Positions 10,471 to 19,435 of a DNA stretch of 64,000 nucleotides are shown piece after piece. This DNA is from Pseudomonadota bacterium (lineage in GTDB: Bacteria > Desulfobacterota > Desulfovibrionia > Desulfovibrionales > Desulfovibrionaceae), in contig JAEYOJ010000003.1 in the NCBI GenBank assembly GCA_023411815.1, positions 77,349 through 141,348 on the forward strand, written 5' to 3'. Every line of letters begins with the position of its first letter. Within the stretch, counting starts at the first letter, position 1. The notes beneath the pieces were generated by a model, which ran no database searches, was not told where the DNA came from, and saw nothing but the letters and a program-made list of their open reading frames with translations. Position numbers and translations under genes: made by a program.

Positions 10471-10882
10471 ATGCGTCGAACCATCCGTCGAATGTAAGGC
10501 TGTCAGGCCGCTCCCGGTGCGACTGCTCCTTGCGGCGTTCCTCAAGAGCCTGCCTGATGACCACGGCCTGATTGCGCTGCTCGTCCTTGGCGCCATACAG
10601 AAGCGTCACGTCTCCGGCCTCAATCTCACGCGCCAGGCGGTCCAGAATTTCACGGCGCTCGGGCGCGTCCAGCTCTCTTTGATAGCGGGCCTGGAATTCT
10701 TCCCACCGGGCGGGATCATGATTGAACCACTTGCACAGTTCGGCGCTGGGCGCCAGGACCTTGAGCCACTCGTCCAGGCTAGCATCCGTCTTGCGCACGC
10801 CGCGCGGCCAGATGCGGTCCACGAGATAGCGCCTGCCGTCGTCAGGATCAGGCTGATTGTAGATGCGTTTGAGCTTCAGCAT
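10469..10882 (-). CDS. DUF488 family protein (YeaO-like)
   Basis: A 137-residue protein with the family signature YLVDRIWPRGVRK near residue 20 and the later segments WFNHDPARWEEF and VTLLYGAKDEQRNQA. Biochemical role is unknown; family members are small cytosolic proteins. It is the last gene of a minus-strand trio, 21 bases downstream of the lipid-kinase-like gene. Confidence 0.88.
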   Translation of the reverse strand: MLKLKRIYNQPDPDDGRRYLVDRIWPRGVRKTDASLDEWLKVLAPSAELCKWFNHDPARWEEFQARYQRELDAPERREILDRLAREIEAGDVTLLYGAKDEQRNQAVVIRQALEERRKEQSHRERPDSLTFDGWFDA

Positions 10883-10903
10883 ACATGGTTCTCGAACCGC
10901 CGA

Positions 10904-11917
10904 TTACAGACGGTCGGGCAAGGGTTGATCCTCCTGGGCCTTGGCCGCGCTTTCCGGCAACAGCAAGGTCAGGGCGTGCGGCAGGATGCGAAAGCGCAGG
11001 GGCGGAGCCAGGTGGGTCAGTTCGCCGTCCAGGGTGGCGCGCACCCTGCGGCGGTTCACGCGCACCGTGCACTCCGGCAGGAGGAATAGCCGGAAGTCCC
11101 GCTCGGGGTCCAGGCGTCCGCGAAAGGTGCGCAGGGCCGAGGCCACGAGCCCCATGCGCCCCAGCCGGCGGCCGAGGATCAGGGCCAGCAGGCCGTCGCT
11201 CAAGGAAGCCAGATGAGTCGGCACGGTCAGGGGGTTCAAGGCGCTCAGGCTGTTTCCGGCCATGAAGAAGGGCGTGCGCAGGACTTCGCGCCGGCCCTCG
11301 TGCAGAACCTCCACCAGGAGCACCGGAAAGCGCACCAGGCTTTTGAGCAACGCCCAGGCGATGGCCAGCGGCTTGAACCAGCCCTGCGAATGTTGCAGCC
11401 GGATGCGCTCGCGCACGAAGCGGGGATGGATGCCCAGGGTGCAGTGGCTGACGAAGAAGCGGCCGTTGACCTCCATGGCGTCCACGGGGCCGAAATGTCC
11501 GACGGCCATGACCGCCACCGCGCCGTCTATATCCAGGGGGATGTTCAGCAGGCGGGCGAAATAGTTCCAGGTGCCCATGGGCAGCACGGCCATGGGCTTT
11601 CTCGCCCGGGCCAGGATGCGCGCGGCAGTGCCTATGCTGCCGTCTCCACCGCCCGCGGCCACGGCATCGCATGGGCCAAGGGCCGCGTTTTTGACTGCGG
11701 TCGCGAACTCCCCGGCCCGGACAAGCTCGATGTCGGCCTGAATGGCATGTCGGGCAAAGGCTTGCTCCAGGGCCACGACGATGTCCGCGCGTTCACCGGC
11801 CGGAGTGATGCCGGCCCCGGCGTTGATCACCGCTTTTATGCGCAAGGGGCGCGATGAAGGCCCGGCTGGACGGCCTTGAGCGGCCTGCGGCCCAGCGTCG
11901 CCATTGTCCGCTTTCAA
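10904..11917 (-). CDS. Diacylglycerol/sphingosine-kinase-like (YegS/BmrU) protein
   Basis: A 337-residue protein with the lipid-kinase catalytic signature AAGGGDGSIGTAA (near residue 87) and the nucleotide-binding stretch LPMGTWNYFARLL, followed by the beta-sandwich C-terminal domain (MEVNGRFFVSHCTLGIHP). It probably phosphorylates a lipid alcohol at the inner membrane; substrate unknown. The start overlaps the stop of the upstream phosphoribosyltransferase gene by four bases, indicating translational coupling. Confidence 0.9.
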   Translation of the reverse strand: MKADNGDAGPQAAQGRPAGPSSRPLRIKAVINAGAGITPAGERADIVVALEQAFARHAIQADIELVRAGEFATAVKNAALGPCDAVAAGGGDGSIGTAARILARARKPMAVLPMGTWNYFARLLNIPLDIDGAVAVMAVGHFGPVDAMEVNGRFFVSHCTLGIHPRFVRERIRLQHSQGWFKPLAIAWALLKSLVRFPVLLVEVLHEGRREVLRTPFFMAGNSLSALNPLTVPTHLASLSDGLLALILGRRLGRMGLVASALRTFRGRLDPERDFRLFLLPECTVRVNRRRVRATLDGELTHLAPPLRFRILPHALTLLLPESAAKAQEDQPLPDRL

Positions 11918-12624
11918 CTTTCCCTGCCTGTCTGATATCCGGCCTGACGCAGCATGTCCGCCACTTCCTCGCGGCTCAGGTCCCGCCAGTTGCGGTAGGC
12001 CGAGGCCACGGCAAAGGGGTAATAATCCTGAATGCTGATGCAGTAAACGGCATCGCTAATGTCCGCCATGCGCCTGGCGGTTTCCAGTGGGGCCGTGGGA
12101 ACGGCCACGACGACGCCCACGGCTCCGCGGGCGCGCAGATCGCGCACTGCCGCCTGCATGGTGTAGCCCGAGGCCAGACCGTCATCGACGATGACGGCCG
12201 TGCGACCATGCATGTCCGGCAGCGGCCGGCCGCCGCGCAGCAGGGCGTTGCGCCGAGCCAGCTCTTCCTCCACCCTGCCCTGCTCCACGTCGATTTCGGC
12301 CTTCGTGAGCCCCAGGCGCGACACCAGCGGCTCGTTGAGCAGCACCTCGCCGCCCATGGCCATGGCTCCGAAGCCGGCCTCGGTATTGCCGGGTATTTGC
12401 AGCTTGCGCGCGATGATCAGATCCAGGGGCAGCCGAAGATGCGAGGCGACCTCAAGGGCCACGGGCACGCCGCCCGATGGAATGGCCAGCACGAGCCCGC
12501 CGGGCAATCTCTCGTATTCCGGAACCAGAAGCTCCGCCAGCATGCGTCCGGCCTCGACGCGATCCGCGAACACTCCGTCGCGGTTCCTGTATTCCTCGCT
12601 CTCGAAGACTCGCCCCGACATCAT
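11914..12624 (-). CDS. Phosphoribosyltransferase-domain protein
   Basis: About 236 residues. The PRPP-binding motif is TAVIVDDGLASGYTMQAAV, and the N-terminal part carries LAIPSGGVPVALEVA and LDLIIARKL. This matches the stand-alone PRTase-like family related to ComF-type or erythromycin-esterase-associated proteins. The frame is open to 12675, but GAGG just upstream supports the tandem ATGs at 12624 and 12621; the second has the better spacing. It is the first gene of the operon with the lipid-kinase-like protein and DUF488, and is divergent from the Mla operon. Confidence 0.85.
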   Translation of the reverse strand: MMSGRVFESEEYRNRDGVFADRVEAGRMLAELLVPEYERLPGGLVLAIPSGGVPVALEVASHLRLPLDLIIARKLQIPGNTEAGFGAMAMGGEVLLNEPLVSRLGLTKAEIDVEQGRVEEELARRNALLRGGRPLPDMHGRTAVIVDDGLASGYTMQAAVRDLRARGAVGVVVAVPTAPLETARRMADISDAVYCISIQDYYPFAVASAYRNWRDLSREEVADMLRQAGYQTGRES

Positions 12625-12719
12625 GTACCTCGCTTGCGGCAAGCGCTTGTCTTTTGTCACCAATTGGCGATACACAGCAAGTATACCGCAGTGGGCGGAA
12701 AAAAGACAGCAGCGAAGAC

Positions 12720-13865
12720 ATGATGCGTGAAACCAAGCGAACCGCGCCGCCAGCCGGGGTGCAGTTCATCGACGAGACAAGCGGGCCGCGACTCGTGTTC
12801 CGGGGGCGTCTCGACAGCCACGGAGTGGCCTCGGTCTGGAACGAAGCGCTGCATTTGACCGAGGCTTCCGCCGGTCGCGACATCAGGGCCGACGCCTCGG
12901 GCGTGGACTACCTGGACGGCTCCGGCGCTTCACTGCTCCTGCGCCTGGAGCTTGCCGCGCGGGATGCTGGCGGCAGGCTGCTGATCCATGGTCTGGCCGA
13001 AGAAGCGGCCAGGCTGCTGGAGCTTTATAGACGGGAAATGCCCAAGCAAAACGCGTCCGAAGCGCCGCGCCGAGCCGGCTTCGTGCAGGAGGTGGGACTC
13101 CGGACCGCCGAGGCGGCGAACAACTTCTCGAATTTCTTGAGCTTCGTGGGCCAGTGCACCGCCGCCCTCGCCTCCGCGATGCGGCATCCCCGCCTGGTGC
13201 GCTGGAAGGACGTGCTGGCCGTGGCCGAAGAGGCCGGAGTCAGCAGCCTGCCCATAATCGCGCTCGTCGGCGTGCTCCTGGGCCTGGTGCTGGCCTTCCA
13301 GTCCGCTGTGCCCATGAAGCGCTTCGGAGCGGAAATCTTCGTGGCCGACCTGCTGGGCCTGTCCATGTTCCGCGAACTGGGCACCCTGACCACGTCCATT
13401 CTCCTGGCCGGCCGCTCGGGCTCCGCCTTCGCCGCCGAGATCGGCACCATGAAGGTCAACGAGGAGGTCAACGCCCTGCAGACCATGGGCATCAGCCCGG
13501 TTCAGTTCCTGGCCATCCCGCGCCTCATCGCCACGCTCCTGGTCGCGCCCATCCTGACCACCTTCTTCAATCTCTTCGCCCTGGCCGGCGGAGCCGTGGT
13601 GGTCATGGGCTTCGGCTATCCGCTCGTCACCTACATCAACCGCATCCTGTACATGGTCACCCTGCTGGACATCGCCGGCGGCCTGCTCAAGGCCGCGGCC
13701 TTCAGCATCATCGTGGCGGCGGTCGGCTGCCAGAAGGGCATGGCCACGGGCACGGGAGCAAGCTCCGTGGGCAGATCGACAACCTCGGCCGTGGTCATGG
13801 GCTTGGTGCTCATCGCCGTGGCCGACGGCATCTTCGCCGTGGTCTTCTTCGCCCTGGGGATATGA
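12720..13865 (+). CDS. mlaE: Mla-type lipid ABC transporter permease with fused STAS domain
   Basis: A 381-residue protein. Residues 1-100 form a STAS-like domain (VDYLDGSGASLLLRLE), the role filled by separate MlaB in Escherichia coli. The remainder is the MlaE/DUF140 permease with GVLLGLVLAFQSAVPM, LLAGRSGSAFAAEIGTMKV and EVNALQTMGISPVQFL. It moves phospholipids between the inner membrane and an MCE protein. It begins an operon with mlaF, mlaD and an auxiliary lipoprotein; its stop overlaps the mlaF start (ATGA). ATG 12720 is used because the STAS domain begins there; the frame extends upstream without support. Confidence 0.92.
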   Translation: MMRETKRTAPPAGVQFIDETSGPRLVFRGRLDSHGVASVWNEALHLTEASAGRDIRADASGVDYLDGSGASLLLRLELAARDAGGRLLIHGLAEEAARLLELYRREMPKQNASEAPRRAGFVQEVGLRTAEAANNFSNFLSFVGQCTAALASAMRHPRLVRWKDVLAVAEEAGVSSLPIIALVGVLLGLVLAFQSAVPMKRFGAEIFVADLLGLSMFRELGTLTTSILLAGRSGSAFAAEIGTMKVNEEVNALQTMGISPVQFLAIPRLIATLLVAPILTTFFNLFALAGGAVVVMGFGYPLVTYINRILYMVTLLDIAGGLLKAAAFSIIVAAVGCQKGMATGTGASSVGRSTTSAVVMGLVLIAVADGIFAVVFFALGI

Positions 13866-14638
13866 GCATGGCCGAGCACAGGCACGAAGACGAGATCATC
13901 AGGGTTCGCGGCCTCACGGCGGCCTACGGCGGCAAGCCGGTGCTCAAGGACATCGACTTCCGCGTGCGCAGGGGCGAGGTGTTCGTCATCCTGGGCGGCT
14001 CCGGCAGCGGCAAGAGCACGCTGCTCAAGCACATCATCGGGCTGCATGCGCCGGTATCCGGCGAAATCCTCATCGACGGGGAGGACATGGTATCGGCGGA
14101 CGAGGCCGCGCACAGGCGTATTCTGAGCAAGATCGGCGTGTCATACCAGTCGGGCGCCCTGTTCGGCTCCATGACCGTGCGGGAGAACATACGGCTGCCC
14201 ATGGAGGAGTTCACGCGGCTGCCGCGCGAGGCCATGGACTTCATCATCGAAATCAAGCTGGCCCTGGTCGGCCTGGCCGGCACGGGCGGGCTCATGCCCG
14301 CCGAGCTGTCCGGAGGCATGCAGAAACGCGCGGCCATCGCCAGGGCCCTGGCCCTTGACCCGAAAATCGTCTTTCTGGACGAGCCGTCGGCCGGGCTGGA
14401 TCCCATCACCTCCGCCGAACTGGACCAGCTCATTTTGCGCCTGCGGGACAGCCTGGGCATCACCTTCGTGGTGGTCACCCACGAACTGCCTTCCATTTAC
14501 ACTATCGCCGACAGGGTGGTAATGCTCTCCAGGGAAACGAAATCCATCGTGGCCGAGGGCCATCCCCGAGAACTCCGCGACAACTCGGACAACGAGTGGG
14601 TCAGACGCTTTTTCAAACGCGAAGCCGAGCAAACATAG
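13862..14638 (+). CDS. mlaF: Mla-type lipid ABC transporter ATP-binding protein
   Basis: A 258-residue ATPase with Walker A GGSGSGKST, signature LSGGMQKR, Walker B KIVFLDEPSAGLDP and the switch His in VVTHELPS. The signature LSGGMQKRAAIARA is characteristic of MlaF rather than importers. It energises the MlaE permease. The start ATG lies inside the mlaE stop (ATGA) and its own stop abuts mlaD, so the four genes form a tight operon. Confidence 0.93.
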   Translation: MSMAEHRHEDEIIRVRGLTAAYGGKPVLKDIDFRVRRGEVFVILGGSGSGKSTLLKHIIGLHAPVSGEILIDGEDMVSADEAAHRRILSKIGVSYQSGALFGSMTVRENIRLPMEEFTRLPREAMDFIIEIKLALVGLAGTGGLMPAELSGGMQKRAAIARALALDPKIVFLDEPSAGLDPITSAELDQLILRLRDSLGITFVVVTHELPSIYTIADRVVMLSRETKSIVAEGHPRELRDNSDNEWVRRFFKREAEQT

Positions 14639-15796
14639 ATGGCCACCGACAGCAGATACTTCAGACTCGGCCTGTTCGTTCTCGTGGGCCTGCTGCTTAT
14701 GGCCGGGCTAGCCATAGCCTTCGGCCTGGGCACCCTCTTCACGGAGACAATCCCCGCCGAGAGCTACTTCAACGAGTCCGTGGAGGGGCTGGAGCAAGGC
14801 TCGCCGGTGAAATTCCGAGGAGTGAACATCGGCAGCGTATCCGAGATCGGCTTTCTGCCCGATGCCTATCCTGACGCCCAAGGCTCCGCCGAACGCTACG
14901 TGCTGGTGCGCATGGACATCCGGCAACGCGTGGCCAAGACCCTGACCGCCGAGGAATTGGGCAAGAACCTGGATGAGCGCATCTCCCGCGGCCTGCGCGC
15001 CCGACTGACCAGACAGGGCCTTACCGGCGTGGCCTACCTGGAGATCGACTATCTCGATCCCGCACGAAATCCGGTTCTGCCCATCGACTGGCGGCCCGAG
15101 GCCTTGTACATCCCCTCGGCGCCCAGCACCTTCAGCCGACTGGAAGGAGCCATCGGCAACATTTCCACCACCTTGGACGAAATCGCCCGCATCGATTTCG
15201 TGGGGCTCGTCAATTCGATCAACTCAGTCATGGCCACCCTGGACCAGACCCTCAAGGAAGCCAATGTAGGCAGCCTGGGAGAGCTCCTGACCCAAAACCT
15301 CACCGAACTGCGCGCTACCATCCGTGAGGCCAATGCCCTGATTTCGGCCCCGGAGACCTCGGCTATCATCACCGATGCGGCCAAAGCCATGGCCAGCATG
15401 CGGCGCATGTCCGAGGGAGCCGAGGAGGACGTGCTGACCCTGGCCCGCAACCTGCGCAAGAGCTCCGAGAGCATAGGCCGGACCTCCGAAGCCTTGGACC
15501 AGCTGCTGTCCGATCCCGACTTCAGGCGAGGCCTGAACCAGGTCCCGGAAGTCATGGAAAGCATCCTGGCCACCACCGGCGAATTCAGCCGCACGGCCAA
15601 ACGCCTGAGCAGCGTGGCCGGGAACATAAGCGACCTGACCCTGAGCCAGCGTCAGAACCTGGAGTCCGCGCTGGGCAACCTGAACATGCTGATGGAAAAC
15701 CTCAACGCCCTGGTCGAGGACCTGCGCCAGAACCCGTCGCGCGCCCTGTTCGGGCGGCCGCCGGCCCAGGCGCAAACCCCCTTCGAAAACAGATGA
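14639..15796 (+). CDS. mlaD: MCE-domain lipid-binding protein
   Basis: A 385-residue protein with one N-terminal membrane anchor (about residues 9-31), an MCE domain starting SYFNESVEGLEQGSPVKFRG (about 40-130), and a long helical tail (about 170-350) predicted to oligomerise into a channel. It is longer than Escherichia coli MlaD (about 180 residues) and resembles the longer MCE proteins of delta-proteobacteria. It should sit in the inner membrane facing the periplasm and carry phospholipid to or from MlaEF. Confidence 0.92.
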   Translation: MATDSRYFRLGLFVLVGLLLMAGLAIAFGLGTLFTETIPAESYFNESVEGLEQGSPVKFRGVNIGSVSEIGFLPDAYPDAQGSAERYVLVRMDIRQRVAKTLTAEELGKNLDERISRGLRARLTRQGLTGVAYLEIDYLDPARNPVLPIDWRPEALYIPSAPSTFSRLEGAIGNISTTLDEIARIDFVGLVNSINSVMATLDQTLKEANVGSLGELLTQNLTELRATIREANALISAPETSAIITDAAKAMASMRRMSEGAEEDVLTLARNLRKSSESIGRTSEALDQLLSDPDFRRGLNQVPEVMESILATTGEFSRTAKRLSSVAGNISDLTLSQRQNLESALGNLNMLMENLNALVEDLRQNPSRALFGRPPAQAQTPFENR

Positions 15797-16440
15797 CACA
15801 GACACGCGGCCTCACCATACCCATGCTCGCCCTGGCTCTCTCCGCCACGGCCGTATTGCTGTCAGGCTGTCTCGGTGCCCTACGGCAGGAGCCGGAGCCC
15901 AAGAGCTACTACGTGATCGAGGCCCGCCAGGCGGAGCAACTTCACACGGCCAGACCCGCTCTGCAGGGCACCTTGCAGGTGCGCGATATCCGCGTGGCTC
16001 CGCCCTTCAACACACGCAGCCTGACCTACCGCTCCGGCCAGTCGGAATACTCCGCCGACTACTACCACCTGTACCTGGCCCAACCGGGCGATCTCGTGAC
16101 CCAGCAGGTGCGCGCCTGGCTGGGCCAAAGCGGGCTTTTCCAGAGCGTGGCCCTGCCCGGCAGCGGCCTGAACGCCGATTTCATTCTCGAGGGTCTGGTA
16201 ACCGAGCTGTACGGAGACTTCCGGGACGATGAGAACGCCAGGGCCGTGGTCGCGGCGCAGTTCTTTCTGTTGGATGACCGCGGATTCAGGCGCGACATAA
16301 TCCTTAACCGCTCGTATCGACGGGAGACACGGCTTCCCGAGCGCTCGCCCGAAGGTCTCATGGCGGCCATGAACCAGGCATTCTCCGACGTTCTACAGGC
16401 TCTATCAGCCGACATGCAGGTCTTGAACGCCACTCGCTGA
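15793..16440 (+). CDS. ABC-type transport auxiliary lipoprotein (PqiC-like)
   Basis: A 215-residue lipoprotein with signal peptide and lipobox LLSGC (Cys near residue 26), followed by the ABC_trans_aux fold: SYYVIEA, LQVRDIRVAPPFNTRSLTYR, DYYHLYLAQPGDLVTQQVR. Such proteins accompany MCE transporters and probably dock the MCE tunnel to the outer membrane. It overlaps the mlaD stop by four bases and closes the operon. Confidence 0.88.
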   Translation: MTQTRGLTIPMLALALSATAVLLSGCLGALRQEPEPKSYYVIEARQAEQLHTARPALQGTLQVRDIRVAPPFNTRSLTYRSGQSEYSADYYHLYLAQPGDLVTQQVRAWLGQSGLFQSVALPGSGLNADFILEGLVTELYGDFRDDENARAVVAAQFFLLDDRGFRRDIILNRSYRRETRLPERSPEGLMAAMNQAFSDVLQALSADMQVLNATR

Positions 16441-16589
16441 AGGGACTGTCCGCATTCCCGAGAGCGAAACGAACTCGCTTCAACCCGTTATAACGTCAGG
16501 AAGCGCGGGCCTACTTGGGCCTCTCTTGTGCAACCGCCCTCACTCGTGCCTTACATGTGGAGGGAAGCACGGACGCGCACCTGAACGTC

Positions 16590-16617
16590 TTGCCATCGAT
16601 TCGAGTTGTGCTAGGAT
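16590..16617 (+). promoter_or_regulatory. Putative promoter of the desulforedoxin gene
   Basis: TTGCCA at 16590-16595 and TAGGAT at 16612-16617 with a 16-base spacer, 44 bases ahead of the start codon. Confidence 0.5.
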
Positions 16618-16660
16618 GCGCCTGAAACCTTCCAACCCTCTGAAGAGAAAGGAGACTATC

Positions 16661-16777
16661 ATGGCCAACAGTGGCGAGACCTACAAGTGTGACGTGTGCG
16701 GGCAGGTGGTCAAGGTCGAGAAGGGCGGCGCCGGCACCCTCGTGTGTTGCGACCAGCCCATGAAGAAGACGAGCTAG
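16661..16777 (+). CDS. dsr: Desulforedoxin (stand-alone)
   Basis: A 38-residue protein beginning MANSGETYKCDVCGQVVKV and ending in a segment with LVCCDQPMKK. The pattern C-x2-C ... CC matches Desulfovibrio gigas desulforedoxin, a homodimeric Fe(Cys)4 rubredoxin-like electron carrier in which the second Cys pair is adjacent. In most relatives this fold is the N-terminal domain of desulfoferrodoxin (superoxide reductase); here no superoxide reductase domain follows, so it is the free form. AGGAG lies 8 bases upstream of ATG. It has its own promoter and is not part of the Mla operon. Confidence 0.93.
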   Translation: MANSGETYKCDVCGQVVKVEKGGAGTLVCCDQPMKKTS

Positions 16778-16931
16778 GCTGCCGTCCGGCATGGGCACGG
16801 CCCCTTTTCTTGCATGCCGCGCCCGCCAGTCCCGCCAGGATTACCAACTAGCGGGCGAACTGGTCGTCGGACATCCTGCACGCCAGCCTTCCCAAGCCGG
16901 CAGGCACATGGGGGCCATACTCCGATAGATG

Positions 16932-16974
16932 GTCGATCAGCGACACGTCGCGTGCGCGATGTGTCGCTGATCGA
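16932..16974. terminator. Long hairpin, possible terminator downstream of the minus-strand transglycosylase gene
   Basis: GTCGATCAGCGACACGTCG pairs with CGATGTGTCGCTGATCGAC (19 bases each, a few G-T pairs). It lies just beyond the stop codon of the gene ending at 16985. No T-run follows on either strand, so a factor-independent role is uncertain. Confidence 0.5.
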
Positions 16975-16984
16975 CGTTTCGACT

Positions 16985-18103
16985 TCAGCCCATGCGGGCT
17001 ACTATTTCGTGATGGTTGACCAGGATGCGGCTGACGTACGTCACCGTTGATTCAATGGGCGGAAGGCGGCCGTAGGGCTCGTAGCAGCCCACGTCCCGTG
17101 TGCTGGACAGGCCGGCGTGATAGCTGGCGGCGGCGGCGATTATGTTGCCGCTGCGGGCGCGCAGCCCCTCGGCCAGCATGCGCACCATGGACGAGCACGG
17201 CTCCCGGTAGAAGACGCGGCCGTCGAATCTCTTGAGGTAGCTGCTATCCTCCTTGCGGAAGATGTCGCGACCCTCGAAGTTCGCGCGCATGTATTCCGTG
17301 AAATCGTTCCGCGCCGCGTCCAACTCCCGGTTGAGCGTCTCGGCCTTTTCCAGGTACTCCAGGTAGCGCTCGGCCTTGGTCGTGCCGCCGTCCAGAATCT
17401 CCCTGAGCGTCTCGCGCCAAGTTTTCTCCCCAGCCTTTTCCGGAGGCAATATGCCTTCAGCCGCGTATGACTTGCGCAGATCGCTCAGCTTGCTCCTGAC
17501 CTGCAGGTAGTCGCCGTAGCGCGGGGCGAGCTCGGTCTTGACAAATGGGGGGGCGAAGTGCTCGGGCTTGTCGCCGACCACGAGCATGCCATACTCTCGG
17601 GCCGTGTTTGGGATGAACTGGCACGGGCCCACGGCGAAAGCCCAGGAAATGGCGAATTCATAGAAAAAGGACTCGGCCATCATCTGGGCCATGACCCAGG
17701 CCGGGTCCATGGGCCAGATGCCGACGTGCTGATCCACGCCGGCCAGAACCCAGTGGGCCAGATTGTAAACACGTTTCTCCAGGTCCACCTGGTCGGGCCG
17801 CTTGCCCCATATGGGCATGTTGCGGCCTCCGTAGCCCTGCTCCACGAACTTGAGCGTGGCCGTCGTCAGCTTGATGCGATAGGCGTCGCGGGATATGCTC
17901 GCGAAAGGATTGTAGTTCCCGGGGATTACGATGTTCACCCGCCCGCCGGCTTCGGTGAGCCCTCGCGAAGGGCCCTTGGAAGCCAGAGCCGCGGCGGGGG
18001 ACAACAGAGGTGCCGCGGCGGCGATGGCGAGCGTGGAAAGGACTTGGCGTCGGGACAGGCCGGTCCCGGCGCTTGCGGCCGTAGGCTCATTGTGCGAAGG
18101 CAT
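16985..18103 (-). CDS. Tat-exported lytic-transglycosylase-like protein
   Basis: About 372 residues. The N-terminus has a twin-arginine signal (LSRRQVLSTLAIAAAAPLL). The middle carries a transglycosylase-like core: MMAESFFYEF with the likely catalytic Glu, AVGPCQFIPNTAREYGM in place of the usual GLMQIMPxTA, and AAAASYHAGLS near the end. These support cleavage or binding of peptidoglycan in the periplasm, although similarity is distant. ATG 18103 is preferred over 18121 because AGGGAAG precedes it. Tat export is unusual for this fold, which binds no cofactor. Confidence 0.7.
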   Translation of the reverse strand: MPSHNEPTAASAGTGLSRRQVLSTLAIAAAAPLLSPAAALASKGPSRGLTEAGGRVNIVIPGNYNPFASISRDAYRIKLTTATLKFVEQGYGGRNMPIWGKRPDQVDLEKRVYNLAHWVLAGVDQHVGIWPMDPAWVMAQMMAESFFYEFAISWAFAVGPCQFIPNTAREYGMLVVGDKPEHFAPPFVKTELAPRYGDYLQVRSKLSDLRKSYAAEGILPPEKAGEKTWRETLREILDGGTTKAERYLEYLEKAETLNRELDAARNDFTEYMRANFEGRDIFRKEDSSYLKRFDGRVFYREPCSSMVRMLAEGLRARSGNIIAAAASYHAGLSSTRDVGCYEPYGRLPPIESTVTYVSRILVNHHEIVARMG

Positions 18104-18526
18104 GGACTTCCCTTGGAGCATTGCGCCCCCTGCTGCCCGACGCTCGACGCACCTTGAGCCTTGCCGTGAAACAGCGATGCTTCACGGTACGCCCGCGCGC
18201 CGGTGTTAAGTGAGGAAATGAGGCAGAGCTGGAAACATGGGCATCGATCCGCCGAAGATACCCATGAGCGAAGGCCCGTCGGCTTGAAGCCGTGAAGCGC
18301 AGGCGCCGAAGCAGAACCGGGACGGTCGTGGAGAACGCATAGCGAGCACGAGTTGCCGGAACCTTCTCTTCCTGATCGCGTCTGCCAATGCAAGCCTGAC
18401 CCATTTGGCCGCGCCAGTCAAGGCTTTCCGGGCGATCGGCCACTACATTCCGGCGCATGCCGCCTTGAAACCCGAGACGGTGTCGAGTACACCATGCGGG
18501 CCGCAACCAAAGCCAAGGAGTACGCC
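18104..18526. other. Intergenic region between divergent genes
   Basis: About 420 bases with no convincing gene on either strand and no strong hairpin. It must contain the promoters of the transglycosylase-like gene and of the hypothetical gene at 18527. Confidence 0.45.
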
Positions 18527-19114
18527 ATGGGCAAGATGACCGCCCGCAGGATAAAGGGCAATCCGCACTTCGACCTGATCTACTACATGGAGCTGGCCGG
18601 CCAGTCCCGTGTGGAGCAAAAGCTGCTGGCCGAGCTTCAGGAGCGCTGGGACCGCTGGCGCGACCGGTATCTGAACGTCTGGAAGCTCCTCCCGGAGTTC
18701 GCCAAGGAAGACAAGGGCTATCTGCTCGTATGGCTGGACAAGGCGGTGGAGGACGAGGTGGAGGCCGATTGGCAGACATCCCAGGTCCTGGGCCTTGCTT
18801 CGCACAACCTAGCCATCTGTCTGACCATGGCCACGGCTCAAAGCCTCACGCCCGAACTTCTGGACGGCGCTTGCGCTCCGCTGCCCAGGCCGGACAAGAC
18901 CATGCGTTCGCAGCTCAAGCGCCTGGGCCTGGAGTGGTTTCCCGAGGGCCGCGTGGACCGGACCTATGCCGTGCTCACCAATCACCCCTACTCCGGCGGT
19001 TGCGAACTCTGTCTCATGCAGGAGACTTGCCTGAACAGCACCACACGCCAGGACCCTCAGGAAGATGCTCAAGGCTCCCAGGCCACGGCATACGAGGAGC
19101 CAAAGCCCGAGTAG
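18527..19114 (+). CDS. Conserved hypothetical protein with C-terminal Cys cluster
   Basis: A 195-residue soluble protein, not recognised. It starts MGKMTARRIKGNPHFDLIYY and is rich in Trp and charged residues through the first 100 positions. Near the C-terminus it has GGCELCLMQETC, a C-x2-C-x5-C cluster that could bind a metal or an iron-sulfur cluster. AAGGAG six bases before ATG 18527 fixes the start; the frame extends further upstream without support. It stands alone between two gaps. Confidence 0.75.
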   Translation: MGKMTARRIKGNPHFDLIYYMELAGQSRVEQKLLAELQERWDRWRDRYLNVWKLLPEFAKEDKGYLLVWLDKAVEDEVEADWQTSQVLGLASHNLAICLTMATAQSLTPELLDGACAPLPRPDKTMRSQLKRLGLEWFPEGRVDRTYAVLTNHPYSGGCELCLMQETCLNSTTRQDPQEDAQGSQATAYEEPKPE

Positions 19115-19435
19115 CCGCGGCAAGCCACCGCTGCCAGGCCGTTTGAGCTGTTGGCCCGAGTACAAACGGCTATGGGGTAAACGGGTTTGTCCTGATCGAA
19201 AATCCGAGAAACTGTGTCTGTACAGCCGCGGCCGCATGTGTTTGATTGCCTGTCCGCAAAGGGCCGTCATGCGCATGCGCCGCCAGGCGCTGCTTTCCAC
19301 CGCGTTCCTCATCGCCCTTGGCCGAGATTTGCCTGATCCGTTGCTTTCGTCGCGTCTGCGGTGCTCGGCCGCGCGTTCCGGATCTTCCATGACTATCACC
19401 AAGCGCATGGGCATGGCTGACGCAAGGAGAGTGGA
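19115..19435. other. Intergenic region before the EamA-family gene
   Basis: About 320 bases in which I see no supported gene. The long open frame on the opposite strand is a shadow of the downstream gene. Confidence 0.45.
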
